A stretch of 64,000 bases of DNA. Source: Halichondria panicea. Its lineage: Eukaryota > Porifera > Demospongiae > Suberitida > Halichondriidae. The notes below the pieces were generated by a model, which saw only the letters and a list, made by a program, of their open reading frames with translations, had not been told where the DNA came from and did not search any database. A program made the translations under genes and the position numbers. Positions within the stretch are counted from its first letter, which is position 1. Each line of letters begins with the position of its first letter. This document shows positions 22,401-34,058 of this stretch, in pieces. The stretch lies in NCBI RefSeq assembly GCF_963675165.1, contig NC_087377.1, positions 6,217,122 to 6,281,121 on the forward strand, read 5' to 3'.

Positions 22401-25400
22401 AAGAGATCAATTTCACAAATGGCTACTGCACTGCTAGCTAGCTGTTTTAACTGAGTCTTGTAGCTCACAAAAAGCTAGCGCTTTAGTGCAAGGCTAATTC
22501 ATTATGTTGAATAGAAAGTTTGTACGGACAGATGATGCTATGAAAGATTCTGAAGAGACTGCAACAGCCTTCAATGTGAGTCAAACTAGCCATAACTCGA
22601 GAAAGAAGCTTTAGTTTGCTAATCCACGAATCAAAATCCAAGAGAACGTGGCTAGAAGCCTATAGAAGCTGTTAGCTTTCGTCGCATTGCAACCGTTCAG
22701 CAGTTACAGCTAGAACACGCACGCACGCGCGCGCACACACACACACACACACAGTCAGCTTTACCGTATCCCTCGTGCGGCCGCCTCGAGGCATAATAAG
22801 TGAGCAGTCTTCTCCCACACATTACATACAAAATCATGTTTCCTACGACTCATTTAATTTCCATGTATCTTACATTCAGTATCATTTGGGTCTTTCCCCC
22901 CTCGTAAAAGCAGGGGATAATTATATTTATTACACATCATTACACACTCACAGAGTTTAAAATATCAAAACTTCTATCGGCTATCACAATCTAACAAGCT
23001 CGGTGAGATACTTGTCACTTACACGCCCCCCCCCCCCCTCCAACTTGAAAGGGTTTAATACATCAAAAGATAATTGCTAAACATGTTACAGAACAGAACC
23101 ATTATATAGAAAAAGACACCAACATTGTACTTACAGACCAGAATAATACTTTACAAACATTGTCATTGCTGTGAAACTTAAACTTGGATATTCAATAACT
23201 TGTAGCGCCCTTCCAGCTGTTCTTGCATTTTCTGTCCGGCCGGGGATCGTTAAATCAGTTTGTGTTGCTGTGCCATTTTCTAGTTTCATGTCTTCTTGTG
23301 CTCGAGTAGGACCAACATGACTTTGACCATCAAGTGAGAGGAGCAGTCTGTTCCAGTAAAAACACTGTACTTTTCAGGTCTCTCCAAATATAGGGATAAG
23401 AAGCCACCTCTTCTCTCTTCGTAAGATTATACTCTTGCTTTTAGGAGTCCTGTACTGTAAAATAAGACGCCTTTATCTTGTCCGGAGCGCTTGGAACATC
23501 TTAAAACTCGGCAGCTAGCTATATAAACAGAGTTCAGCTGTACTCCAAAATGGTAGACAAGTTGATTTTCACATGACTGTGACGTCACATGAAAACGCTC
23601 TATAATGGCTAGATCTACTAAAATAGCAAGCTTCGCTCCTTCTGACTCTTGTAGCTAACAAAAAGCTAGCGCTTTTAAATTAGTGCAAGGCTAACTTATA
23701 AGTTGAATAGAAAGTTTGTGCGAACAGATGATGCTGCGAAAATTCTAAAGAGACTGCAACAGCCTTCAATGTGAGTCAAACTAGCCATAACTCGAGAAAG
23801 AAGATTTAGTTTGCTAATGCACGAATCAAAATCCAACAGAACGTGGCTAGAAGCCTATAGAAGCGCAACCATTGAGCAGTTACAGCTGGAACAGACACAC
23901 AGACACACACAGTCAGCTTTACCGTATCCCTCGTGCGGCTACGCCTCGAGGCATAATTATTAGCATCCATATGAGTACACTCAGATATCACAAAAAACAG
24001 ACAAACTAGAGCACCAGAGCACTGGAGTACACACTACAGGATCAATAGAAAGGGACAGGGTGGCAGTGGAGAATCAAACCTTGAAATCATCAGTGGAGGG
24101 CTATAGAGCAATGCTTTTCTGGTGCTACTGGAGAATTTTTAGACATTGATAAGAAAGTGAGTTTACACGATATGAACAAAACCGTCCTTTCCAGGATACA
24201 CTTGCATGACACGTGCAATAGGCCATTCTAAAAAGGTTGCAATGGCACTCCAAGTATGCATAACTCGAGAACGAAGCATTATTTTGCAAATCCACGAATG
24301 AAAACATGACTAGAAACCTATACTTGCACTCCATTGATCGTTGAGTACCTGTAGCAGTCTACACACACACACAAACACACTACCGTATACCTCGCTTGCA
24401 CATGCGCACCGCGTACCGAGGCATAATCATCACTTTTCAATCCTCTGTAACTTCTCTATACTACACTTCCTGTTCTTTTTACATGAAAGTTAATGAAATT
24501 TCAAACTGTCTGCTTGAGATAGCCACCACTAGAAAAGGAGCACTTTCAACAGAAAAACCTGTCAGATAAGAGTGAAAGTAGGCTGCAAACTTAGCTTTTA
24601 CTTGTTTTATAGAAGATGGCATGCACTCTCTATAAAAAAAAAAGAATACCGTAAGACCTCGATTTAAGGCGACCCTCCAAATATGCAACACCCAGGAGCT
24701 TCAGCAATTTTCTGACCTCTAAAAGTAGCGACAGCTGCGTTGACAATTATTTTTTAATGTCGCGTTCTAAATAGAGGTAAATGTAGCCACTCCCTAGCCT
24801 CGATTGTAGCCCACTGGAAAATCAAGTGTTTTTAAGCAGCCTGAAATCGAGGCAAGTAGACTCTGTAAAGTTACCTCCAATTAGATGCGACCCTCTAAAT
24901 ATGCGACACCAGGACTTCAATATAATTTGTCAATCTCCAAAAGAAGCGATCTCTGGCTTTGTAATTATTGAAAAGTGTCGTTTTAAATCGAGATCTTACG
25001 GTAGTAACGTTTTAAGCTTACATAAGTTGGAGAAATCAAATTAGTGACCTTAAAAGACAAAGCTAATTGTAACCCACTGCCTTTCACTATAATTATGGTT
25101 GTGTTCTATGGTTTCCGCCAAGGAGTGGCTTCAAAATTAATGTTGCATGGAATAACTAACGTTGGAATAATTATACCTATTACGTATAATTTTTTATACA
25201 GGGTAAAAGAAATAGCTTCTACAAATCTAATTACTATTTCTGTGATGGATATACAAGAACATGAAATCGTATGAACATTCGACTATAAAAATGATAAAAA
25301 TACATCATTTCGAAGCTAAATTAATGCATGCATATAATTATAGGTTTTCGATATGTAATTAGTTTCTGTTGTCTAGGCTAATACTGTATTGTGTGCATAC

Positions 25401-28400
25401 ATTGCAAATACTGACGGCCGAATGGTTCAGCTTACACGGAATTGCCCATGCTACAGTACACGAGCTTAATACACTCCATAGTATCAGGGCACATCGTGGT
25501 ACAGATAACAATGATCCGAGTAAATTTGAATTCCAAATTCCATGAAAAATGCTAACAATTACTATACTAGTACTATGGTCCACAGACTGGCACAAAAATT
25601 GTGGCTTAAGGTTTCTTTGGACCACGGTAAAATTTCTTATAATGATCACTACCTATCTTATAAAGTTTCTTATAATGATCATAATGATCACTACCTATCA
25701 TAAAGTTTATCGACATGAAATAACGGAGTGTACATGTATATAAGCTATACATACGTACAGTATGTACGTGCTAATGCATGTTAAACGTTAGTCTTGGTAA
25801 TACTCATGTAGACATACGTGCTAGTACGACAAAAACAAAACATTCACTCTTAACATAGGGAGGTATGATAAACACACACAATAATAATGAAAACAAAACA
25901 CAATTCAAACCGCTAAGTGCTTGCTAACATCTTTCATTGTACGTATAAAAATGACATAAGCGGGTACTTTTCGGGGGAAATATACGTGGTTCAGCAATAA
26001 TAATTATTATTATTTAGATATTTCGTGGATAATATTTTCGTGGTTGCTGATTGCACTGTAGGTAAAGGTAGTCAAGGTCGCTTCATCCGTGGGTAAATAT
26101 TCGTGTGGCGAGAGCTTCAACACGAATATTTTCCCCCCGAAAATTACCGGTATTCGGTATTTAGATCAAACGCGTTATCAGCCATACATGTACAGAGCAC
26201 TTCACAATTACAAACAAGGAATGTGATTAAGGTTAGGTATTGTGGTCACTCGTGAATATTCATGAGTTTTACTCTGTCAGCTTTTTCTCTTTTGCAGGGT
26301 TCAAAGAAGTCTGCTGTGCTTACGAATGTAAATTCTATTGCTATTGTAAAAATGTAATGATTATAAAGATGCATGAATGAGACAAGAGGGCATCAAAACC
26401 GCAACTAACCTTAATCACATATGGACTATTTTTTACGTCAATTTATAAGAGCAGTAAGTAGCAAGCTTTATCGGTATCTATATGTAGCTAAGTACCTTCC
26501 AGTAGGCTCGCAAGCCACTCCCTTTTCTCTGATTGGACGGGGGCGGGAGAAAAGGGACTGGTGACTCTGGGCTACAGCTTCTGTCTCTACCAGAATTTGG
26601 GTAGAGATTATTCATTGATTTTTCCACGTGTTCCAAAAATTGCGTGAGGTTAAGTAGAATTGCGTAGCCTGCAAAAGTGATCACGGGCTTCTACAGTTTG
26701 AGAATGGATGCTAGTGCTAGAAAAGAGAAGATGATGGAGTAATAACGACATCAGGCATTCAGCTAGGATATAGTCATCTAAGACACCAGCAGAGATTAGC
26801 TGTGTTTCTGTTTTACGTGATGAGAACTGGCAGCCGAAAATCAGTGTGTTATTGGTTGCCTAAAGCTTTTTATTAACCTGTACAATACAAGACAGATAAT
26901 GGCAGAGGGCAGCAGTTGAATTGAGAGTAGTCAGACTTGTACAAGCTGTCTTAAATCGCTGCCACTCCTCGATTCAAAGAAGGACTGCCAAGATTTCTAC
27001 GTTCATCAGCTGTTCCATGCTAATCCACAAGTTGTGGCACAACAGACACTGGTACAAGGATCTATAATATCAAAAGGCTGGCTAGATAGATCTGTATACT
27101 TGTCTTCTGTGTACATATGTACTTGTCTTTAGCTTTTGACGCATCAGAATAAATTGGATAATTTGCACGTGACATTAATATTTAATAGCATTCCTGATTT
27201 ACACAAGCTGTAGCCCAGAGTCACCAGTCCCTGTTCTCCCGCCCCCGTCCAATCAGAGAAAAGGGAGTGGCTTGCGAGTCTAACCTTCCAGAGGGCCAGA
27301 CGAAGAGATATCCGTTGTAAAAGTTCTTACGCGAGAGAAAAAGCTAAGAGTATACGGTAAGTATCTAAAAATACACATGAACAGAGAGCTAGCAACAATT
27401 TCTCTTCGTCTGGCCCTGCCCCTACCTTTCTTTATCCACGCTAAAAATTAAACTCCAGTACAACTTGCCTGCTAACGAAATGATATTCATACTCCACAAT
27501 AATATTTATATATATATATTATACCTAATTCTGCATAATTCCTGAAACGTGACATACAAATAGGTTTTGTGAGACGCGATGCAGTATTAGTTGACTCGCG
27601 CTAAAGCAATAACCAGTACATGTATGCAATGCAATCCACATGCATACACACCTACACAACTCTCCGGTAACTCTTTTTTCTTCCCGGTAGCAAGGTTATA
27701 CACTTTGAGAGTCTTGGTGTTCAGCCGTTTCTTGATTCCTTTGATCAAAAGCACTTCACCACTCTCAATAGTAGAGCTGGCACCAGATCCTCTCCAAGCT
27801 GCTCCAGTTCTCACTGCACATGGCATACTCTTGGCTGCCAGAAGTTCCGACACTTTCTCGAATACAAAGCCATTCTGAAATGCAATTTTTGTTAGAAACG
27901 TGTTAAGCACGGGATAAGTAGATGCTATACAATACCATAATTATACTTGTGGAGAAAGCCTATAACGTTGGGTACTTACTAGTGCTTGGTCTCTTTTTTG
28001 ATTTGGATCGTACATAATGCCAAACTCGAGGGCTGAGTTCAAAGGGATTTTGTAGATAGCTCCACCTCCATCAAGCATGTGCACCACCTGCAGGAGGAAG
28101 ATACATGTGTACATGCATGTATGACATTATGAATATCCCCATGAACCAGAAAAGTCTAAGGTTAAGTAGTTCTACTGACCAGTTGCAAGCTACATTTGTA
28201 TACTATCAGTGTTTGCTAGCAGAGGAGGTTGGCCACGCGTTATCAATCATGTGACATTCCTAAGGTCTCTGCTCACGTTACCATAGATATCGAATAACTG
28301 TAATAAAAAAGTTTTGCTGACTTGTAACACCGGACTAGCTGTACCTGTTGTCTGACTGGAACAAGATTATAGCTAGACTATAGGGTAGAGTATAGTTTAG

Positions 28401-30963
28401 CAGTGCTGTATATGCAGCTTGCATTGTACTGGCTGGTAAGAATCTAGTAAACACTGTATGCACTGATAACTCGCCAGAATAGAGGGGATCGGTGGGGATC
28501 GGGTTGATTAATGAAAGTTTTATATCAAGAAAAGCCAGAGAGGCACATAAAGTTTGCCTTCAGCCTCTAATGACCGTGCAACACCAGCTAGAAGTTTACG
28601 TAGAACTCATTATCAATTTTTGTGCCAGCTCAGCAAAAAAAGTGGTGCACGTGATCGTGTCCAACCTCCTCTGGTTTGCTAGTGTGATAAACTATGCTCT
28701 CAATCATACATGTGGTATATTTCTGATTAGTGGCCAATTTAAGTGATCACTACAATTTAAGTCAACTCATTACGGTACACGAATATAGAAGGCAGTACGG
28801 TGTACAGTTGTGAATCAAAAATACTATTACACAGGCATGCTGCACAAGTACTTTATGTAGTCTTTACTTTACCTTCATACGTTTTGTAGTTACCGTAACA
28901 AAATTTCTATGAACCACAAAGTAAGTGACCGTGTATTATTATGCATCGGTGCGCATGTGCAAGCAAGGTATACGGTATAGTGTGTTTGTGTGTGTGTAGA
29001 CTGCAAGGATGAAGTGCAAGTAAGAGTTTCTATAGGCTTAATTCTAGTCATGTTTTCTTTGATGGTTCTCAAGGTATGCCTATAGTTTTGCGTTCTTGGA
29101 ATGCCATTGCAGCCTTTTCAATACAACTTGCAACTTAGTAAAGTCGTCAGCCTGGTACCCATATATTCTTCAACAATTCATACATGTATGATGCGTACAT
29201 CATACATTCACTCACTCACTTTAGTATGCTTGACAAAGTGAATGTTGAAGGTGTCTCCTTCTGACACAGAAGTTCGATCCGAATGACCGTAAAAACCTTT
29301 ACAAACACGTATTTTAAGAGGAAATTTGTCTTGGTGTTTGTTGACAAAACTAGATGGATTAAGCTCTTCCGAGTCAATAATGAAGTCCTATGATAATATT
29401 GGACATATAGCATGTAACTCAAATAACAGACAAGAATAAGAAAACTTACACTGATCGGAATTCGTTTTTGCTTCTTTGGCACTACGAGCTCATCCCAGTC
29501 CAATTGAGGCTGAAGAATCACAGCTAGCACACATGCATATACATGTACATGCATGTACAATTGTTTGCAGTCCATCTGTCCTAGGTATACTTTTTCGACT
29601 GTACTGTCACAAACGCACAATACATGTAGCATACTTAATACCTTTGATGGTGTAGGAGGGATAAAGCCACAGAAAGATAACTACCCAATCACTACAATGT
29701 TTTACATGGAAGCAGTAGCCTTGAACATAAAAGCAGTAGCCTAGTTTACACGCAAAAGTGTATAATAAGTCCATGACTATAATTATGACCTTGTATATAC
29801 ATGTAAAGACCTACATGTTTATCTACATGTAAGTATTGTCATTGTAAGATAAAAGTCATAATAATTATGGCGTAGTAGTTACGTACATGCAAGCAGTACT
29901 GCATTCAATAATCAACCGCCGTTTGCTTACCGCATGAATTACTCATTATTGCTGATGTCAGCTATTACTAGAGGTCAAGATCGTTTTTTGGCTGATTATT
30001 CCAGTATTTACCGGAACCACAGTTTTGCTGAATTAACTTACTAAATTAACTTACTGGGGGTTTGGGAGGGAGGGGTGGTGGAGTTGTCGTACCCAGTGCG
30101 ATGCTACGGGAACGTACTTTCAGTGGACCTAGATAATTTTTACGGCACTGATCACCCCCCATACTATACATACAATCTAGCACAGTTGACTATTATCACT
30201 GAATACATGTACATGTACAGTGTGTCACAACAAGCATGGCTAAGTGGTATTAGCTTACTCTACAGAGCATAATTGTATACATAGAAACAGAATCAACACG
30301 TATACTAACCATCTGAACGTTGCTGTGGTATTGATGGTAATGGGCCTGTTTTCTCAAACAGAGAGCCTGTTTTTCGAAAAGGTGGACGTGTTGCAGGAGG
30401 TGTATCTGTGATACAAAATAGTGTCATACATGGGATAATTTCTCCTGCAAATATTATTTTAAAAGTACATGTGTAGCAATTAATGTACGACGCATGTGCA
30501 CAATTAGTTATCATTTCAAATACCCATGTATTCTCACAAACACGACATAATTATAAATGTATAATATTTGAGGTACGTACAAGCTTAATCAGCGAAAACA
30601 GCGAACATTTATACCCTCGAATTAATTATACCCGCTATATGGTAGGTAGTCAAATCTGATTAGTGCTGCCAACATTTCGGCAAGAGTAATGGAATCATGC
30701 AGTGCAATAAGGATCAGACGTTTCTCCCAAAAATACGTTTTGTTCGCGAGACTACAACAATAGACTATACAACAATAATATTATATAAGGTACGTAGCAC
30801 ACCTAACTATCACACTTACTTAGGTTATACAAAAATCTGCTAACTTACGGCTGCCTTCAGGAATTGGAATTGGAGCTCTTTTCAATACCGAGGGAATTAT
30901 GGGCTTTCCAGATGTATCCATATCTATTTCAGTGTAAGCTTCACAATCACTGTCCCCGCTCAT
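16449..30963 (-). CDS. Gene A: GAREM-like adaptor, CABIT + coiled coil + SAM
   Basis: Hand-built model of 14 exons (minus): 30963-30849, 30405-30310, 29523-29450, 29387-29220, 28087-27980, 27874-27652, 20371-20115, 19974-19815, 19718-19555, 19465-19291, 19217-19070, 18379-18295, 17925-17806, 16559-16449. All junctions are GT-AG, phases agree, and the sum is 2004 nt, giving 667 residues. Residues about 100-350 form a CABIT domain: FPLKIRVCKGFYG, GDTFNIHFVKH, IPLNSALEFGIMYD, and the family core ELPESCVGKFSTRPYDV (LP-x4-G-x-F with Cys). Residues about 455-515 are heptad-like (TIEETLKQLK, DMKRLESRTGRALED). Residues about 592-650 are SAM: VLKLLELMGLKAYQEAF to SKLRRVRLLKVISG. GAREM proteins link receptor tyrosine kinases to ERK through this CABIT-SAM layout; the function here is inferred. 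Intron 6 is 7.3 kb. Confidence 0.88.
16785..17192 (+). repeat. R1 repeat, copy 1 (in gene A last intron)
   Basis: Member of a repeat family sharing the word AACTCGAGAACGAAGCATTA, the block AACATGACTAGAAGCCTATA, a CA-rich tract, and an end TGCGCATGCGCACCGAGGCATAAT-like. The end can fold: CCTCG/ACCACGCTTGCGCATGCGCACCGAGG. Other R1 copies are at 24218-24428 (plus), 28920-29130, 53812-54250 and 59135-59585 (minus). Confidence 0.8.
17277..17452. mobile_element. MITE with TACCGTA termini
   Basis: 176 bases bounded by TACCGTATTACTGGAATGTT and its near complement ending TCTAGTAATACGGTA, with TTTTGC/GCAAAA extending the match. A degraded relative of the right part is at about 31030-31262 (GCCGTATTAATACTGG). 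Confidence 0.8.
18491..19025. mobile_element. MITE with TACCGTA termini
   Basis: 535 bases, ends TACCGTAGAAACTGGATTAT and ATAATCCAGTTTCTACGGTA as perfect inverted copies of at least 20 bases, continuing into AGCGCATGC repeats. Related words (AATAAGCGCACATC, TAATAGGCGCATACTGG) occur at 33635-33672. Confidence 0.88.
20625..20845. mobile_element. MITE with TACCGTA termini
   Basis: Bounded by TACCGTACAGTGGAAAATG and a partly matching inverted end CATTTTCC/GAAAATTTCCAGCTATATATACGGTA. The ends are less perfect than in the other TACCGTA elements. Adjacent 20850-20935 has further ATTTTCGTGG / CCACGAAAA inverted words of the 62858 family. Confidence 0.55.
20939..21263 (-). mobile_element. Shorter relative of the hAT-like MITE 9592-10127
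   Basis: Begins GAGCACATTACAGAAGG and ends TCTGTAATGTGCTCCTG, the same termini as 9592-10127 in opposite orientation. Inside, CACTTTGTACAGAAAAAGTTTGC and AGGCGTTTTGTTTTTGCAGTA are shared. It lacks the segment corresponding to about 9870-10100, so it is an internally deleted derivative. Confidence 0.8.
22345..22800 (+). repeat. R2 repeat, copy 1
   Basis: Second subfamily related to R1: begins near TTTTGTGGCTTACCAGG, contains AGCTAGCGCTTTAGTGCAAG, AACTCGAGAAAGAAGCTTTA and ACGTGGCTAGAAGCCTATAG, then a CA tract and the end CCTCGTGCGGC...CCTCGAGGCATAAT. Other R2 copies are at 23640-23958, 36525-37060 and 48180-48645, all plus strand. Confidence 0.82.
22713..22753. repeat. (CG/CA)n dinucleotide repeat
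   Basis: Alternating ACGCACGCGCGCGC followed by (AC)n inside the R2 copy. Purine-pyrimidine alternation of this kind can adopt left-handed DNA; no function is claimed. Confidence 0.85.
23640..23958 (+). repeat. R2 repeat, copy 2
   Basis: A direct copy of the 3' two thirds of R2, 0.9 kb downstream of copy 1 in the same intron and closely similar (shared AACAGCCTTCAATGTGAGTC). Ends CGGCTACGCCTCGAGGCATAAT-like. Confidence 0.8.
24218..24428 (+). repeat. R1 repeat, copy 2 (truncated)
   Basis: Carries the R1 words ATAACTCGAGAACGAAGCAT and AACATGACTAGAAACCTATA, the CA tract and the GCGCACCGCGTACCGAGGCATAAT-like end with a small duplication. It lacks the 5' part seen at 16785-16900. Confidence 0.75.
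24647..25003. mobile_element. MITE with TACCGTA termini
   Basis: 357 bases, ends TACCGTAAGACCTCGATTTA and TAAATCGAGATCTTACGGTA. Interior words GCGACCCTCTAAATATGCGAC are repeated inverted and direct. A related, partly truncated copy is at 63700-63920 at the end of the window. Confidence 0.88.
25957..26161. mobile_element. MITE of the 62858 family, degraded
   Basis: Shares GGTAGTCAAGGTCGCTTCAT and TTCGTGGATAATATTTTCGTGG with 55359-55877 and 62858-63068. Termini (AAGCGGGTACTTTTCGGGGG and CCCCGAAAATTACCGG) are decayed relative to those copies. Confidence 0.75.
26503..27282. mobile_element. Mutator-like MITE with 9-base target duplication
   Basis: 780 bases with inverted ends of about 80 bases: TAGGCTCGCAAGCCACTCCC at left and GGGAGTGGCTTGCGAGTCTA at right, continuing through the GATTGGACGGGGGCGGGAGA block. 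The 9-base direct repeat ACCTTCCAG flanks it at 26494-26502 and 27283-27291. Long inverted ends plus a 9-base duplication are the Mutator hallmark. No transposase frame is present. Confidence 0.88.
27292..27417. mobile_element. Small fold-back element
   Basis: AGGGCCAGACGAAGAGA at the left returns as TCTCTTCGTCTGGCCCT at the right, enclosing about 90 bases. It directly abuts the 9-base duplication of the preceding Mutator-like MITE. Confidence 0.75.
28449..28674 (+). repeat. Dispersed repeat shared with 41307-41524
   Basis: Nearly identical to 41307-41524 (for example AACACTGTATGCACTGATAA and AGAGGCACATAAAGTTTGCC). Both copies carry an open frame of about 60 codons. Of eight differences I could place in that frame only two fall at third positions, so the frame shows no sign of selection. 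A GAGGAGGTTGG word at about 28213 mirrors the end CCAACCTCCTC, so the element may be 28210-28680. Confidence 0.8.
28920..29130 (-). repeat. R1 repeat, copy 3
   Basis: Reverse-oriented R1: ATTATGCATCGGTGCGCATG begins it and AATGCCATTGCAGCCTTTTC ends it. Lies in the intron of gene A between exons 4 and 5. It lacks the ACTCGAG block, replaced by a shortened TCTCAAGGTATGCC. Confidence 0.75.
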
Positions 30964-30999
30964 CACAATCTACATAGCAATATAAAAATAATAGCGTCT

Positions 31000-32250
31000 A
31001 TACACGATTATTAAGATTAACATAGAGAAAAGTTTTTCCTACGTAAAAAATGGCTAAATGGCACCAAAGGTTTTGCGAGCATCAATGAGAACGTTCGAGA
31101 GCTAATGGCTTCAAAAAAATAAGATCGCAAAAACTGAGGTCAGTATTATTTTGTACATCACAATACTCGGAAAAATTAAAATTGCGAAGTAATTTTCCAG
31201 TTTCTCTTGATTTGGCTCACTCACAAAGCTTTTTCACAAAACATTGTGCCGTATTAATACTGGATTTCAAATCTGTAGTTAATCAATTGGGAATGCCAAT
31301 GTACAAGCCTGGTTGCATCTTTATTTTTTAAAAACTAAAATCGCATGCGTATGCTCTCTCTACGTACTTGTGAGTCTTTCGTTTGCGACCTATGCGAAAA
31401 ACTTGCCATTCCAAATAAACTTGCATTTGAAACCAGGTCCAGATACGCAGTGTCGCGTCGTATACCTATACCGTACCATGGTGTACGTAAATCTATTCAG
31501 TATTTTTAATATAGATCTACTTTCACTATCTTGCATAAAACACCAGCTAGACTACTGGGCTCCTTCTCATTCTATTGGTTACCTCACTTACCTGTTACAG
31601 TGTAGCCTCGCTGATTTCTTTTTACTGTATAGTTCTGTAGAGACGGTATATACGTACGTACATATCTGCATAATTATAGTACCGCCTATAATACCTGCTA
31701 GGGTCTGTATAATAGTCGAGTCAGCTCTGTCGGGCTGGAGACCACTCCCTTTTTATGCCAAAACCACTACAGATCTTTGCGCCTGCGCGATTCTATCTAC
31801 ACCCCCACATGTGAGGTGCCAAACTCATGTGAGTTTGTAGAGATTACATAGTAGGTCTATATATTGGTTGTCCACATCGAGTCGAAGTGTAATCAGCATC
31901 AGCAGTATAAAGCACAACCGCCTAAATCAAGTGTTCCTGTATAGAACCGTAAGTTGCTAGATCTAGATCTTTACGTATCATACATAAAGATCTACATTGT
32001 ATTTTGATGCAACAAGATAATTTTTGAAATTGTTACTTGTGGTATTAACGGTACACCCTCAGTTTGTAAGCAAGAATGTGTGAAAACCAGTGTAAGTCAG
32101 TTTCAGCATTATATTTATGCTGACACTGATTTAATAATTATCGTGTAAAGTACCCAATTAAAATACTTCGTATACTACTCAGAATAGCGACGTAGATTCT
32201 ATTGAGCAAAAATAATTTGATTGTCGGATTAATCCTCTAAATACGAAACT
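31000..32250. other. Upstream of gene A; no further gene recognised
   Basis: Presumed promoter region of gene A (ATG at 30963, minus strand), but no specific element is convincing. Degraded MITE words occur at 31030-31262. A 175-codon plus-strand frame (31313-31840) has no recognisable domain and irregular composition and is not called. Confidence 0.4.
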
Positions 32251-32254
32251 TATT

Positions 32255-32970
32255 ACCACCCGCTATAAAGATCTATTACAACTACGATACAACTGCTAGC
32301 GGTTTGTTTACAAAAGATATTGTCGTGTCTATCGATATCTCTGATGCAACATTGCATGCAGGGTGTGTACTCGCCGTAGACATAATTATTAGGCCAAGCA
32401 AAGTTTATTGTATATATCATCAGGTTGGATCTGACAAATTGGAACGGGTAAACATTCAACAAGAATGTGCACTTAGCTTTGCAACGGATCTGTACTTTTG
32501 CAGCTCATTATACAATAATAATATTATGGAATAGTAGCTAGCTATTATCAATTAATGCACAATGCATGCAGGTCGAGCTGCAGGTAAGCTCACTGCACTG
32601 TCTACAACACATGGACTTTGTACCACTAGTCAAATGTCAAAATCTTGCACAGTCAGCAATAAAATTTGAAGAACGATAGGTTGAAGATCACACAGACAAT
32701 GATGAGCAATTGGCATTATGTCAGCTAACATCTTTTTTTGCTTACTATATACTGTAGGTGCATTATTAGTAGTAGTTGCTTAAAATTTCCACCCCACCCG
32801 TTATACGGTTTATACAATGCGACTGCTGGCGATTTTTTTACAGTCGTGTCTATATCTCTGGTGCAACATGCGTAACATTATACACAGGGTGTGTTACCGC
32901 CGTAGACATAATAGAGAGTTCGCTTACTATAATTATACCTATTGTAGGTAAGGTGTGGTTCGATCTGTGA
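32255..32970 (+). repeat. Diverged direct repeat pair (32255-32440, 32795-32970)
   Basis: The two blocks share CCACCCG-T-TA-A, GTCGTGTCTAT-GATATCTCTG-TGCAACAT, CAGGGTGTGT and CGCCGTAGACATAAT in the same order, about 540 bases apart. The first contains an open frame (SIDISDATLHAGCVLAVDII); the second is shifted. They may be old transposon fragments. Confidence 0.65.
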
Positions 32971-33074
32971 ACATAACGTGTGAACATTGTTTTCAGTAAA
33001 CGGTAGGGATAGACAAGAGCTTCCAAATTAAAAGTGTTATCTCCAGTCAAAGGAACAAAGAAGAGCTGAGCAGG

Positions 33075-33170
33075 CAGTGGCGTAGGCAGAGGGGGGCTGA
33101 CGGGGCTAGAGCCCCCCTTATTAAGCTCCAGAAACTCAAACTCAGCTTGAATCATCCTGTCAACCTATGT
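33075..33170 (-). mobile_element. Truncated copy of the MITE 33769-34058
   Basis: CAGTGGCGTAGGCAGAGGGG and the following GACGGGGCTAGAGCCCCCC match the right end of 33769-34058 in inverse orientation, and the match continues through CTCAGCTTGAATCA. The other end is missing. Confidence 0.8.
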
Positions 33171-33308
33171 TAGTATACTACGCTAGTTTATGTTTTTTAA
33201 AGTACAGATAACCGGATATCATTCAACGATGGATGTCATTGGCTGATAATTTAATTAATAAAAGCACCGCGGGTACGTGCTGTTGCCTCGGTGATGTGTC
33301 AAAGCTAA

Positions 33309-33428
33309 CATAAAGCTACTATAGCTATTGCTAATACATGCACACATGATAATAACAAGGGCGTACATAAAGCTACTATAGCTATTGCTAATAATTATAT
33401 GCACACATAATAATAACAAGGGCGTATA
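33309..33428 (+). repeat. Tandem duplication, unit about 58 bases
   Basis: CATAAAGCTACTATAGCTATTGCTAATA ... AACAAGGGCGTA occurs twice head to tail (33309-33366 and 33367-33426), differing by a few bases and a short insertion. Confidence 0.85.
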
Positions 33429-33768
33429 AAGAGAAGAGAGCATGCAACTACAATCTAAGGTATTACAATTGGACGAGGGCGTATGTCATTGCACGTGCAC
33501 TTTATACTCTAGACTAGCCTCATTACCAGGAGTGCATGAATATTCATGCACTCCTGTCATTACCTATGTGGGAATATCCTGCTGACTCATCAGTAATAAT
33601 TATGATGCATACACAGTATACGTATACATCTGGTTAATAAGCGCACATCAACTAATAGGCGCATACTGGTTAGCAGCCTTGATAGAAGGTGCATGGTTTT
33701 CTGCACGGTTCTGCCCAACAACTGGTCTCCACACTTCTTCTCATAAATGTTAAATCTCTTTCACTATC

Positions 33769-34058
33769 CAGTGGCGTAGCCAGGATTTGGGGAAGGGCAG
33801 GGCTCAAATCCGTTGAGCAGGCGCTGAATAGCTTGGAATTTTACATAAAAAAAAGATCATCACTTTTCATCAGCAGTAAGCATGCGCAGTAGATGGCCCT
33901 GCCTACATTTCCATTGAATGACATCATTCTAGTAACTACGCATGCAGTACAGGGCAGAATAGATTGACAGATCAAGGTGATTCAAGCTGAGTTGGAGTTG
34001 ATGAAGCACAAAAGGGGGGGGCTCTAGCCCCGTCAGCCCCCCTCTGCCTACGCCACTG
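33769..34058. mobile_element. MITE with CAGTGGCGTAG ends and 5-base duplication
   Basis: 290 bases, left end CAGTGGCGTAGCCAGGATTT, right end TCTGCCTACGCCACTG, with a G-tract near the right end. Flanked by CTATC at 33764-33768 and 34059-34063. Shares CAG...CTG termini, G-tracts and 5-base duplication with 42861-43007 and 46845-47145. Confidence 0.87.

Noticed and set aside
28492-28746. Open frame shared by two repeat copies as a possible protein
   Set aside because: Differences between copies are not biased to third codon positions, so no sign of protein-level selection.
31313-31840. 175-codon open frame, plus strand
   Set aside because: No domain, irregular composition, no splice or promoter context; AT-rich genome makes such frames likely by chance.
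33255-33443. Tandem repeat as a possible CRISPR-like array
   Set aside because: Only two units, no spacer pattern, eukaryotic context.
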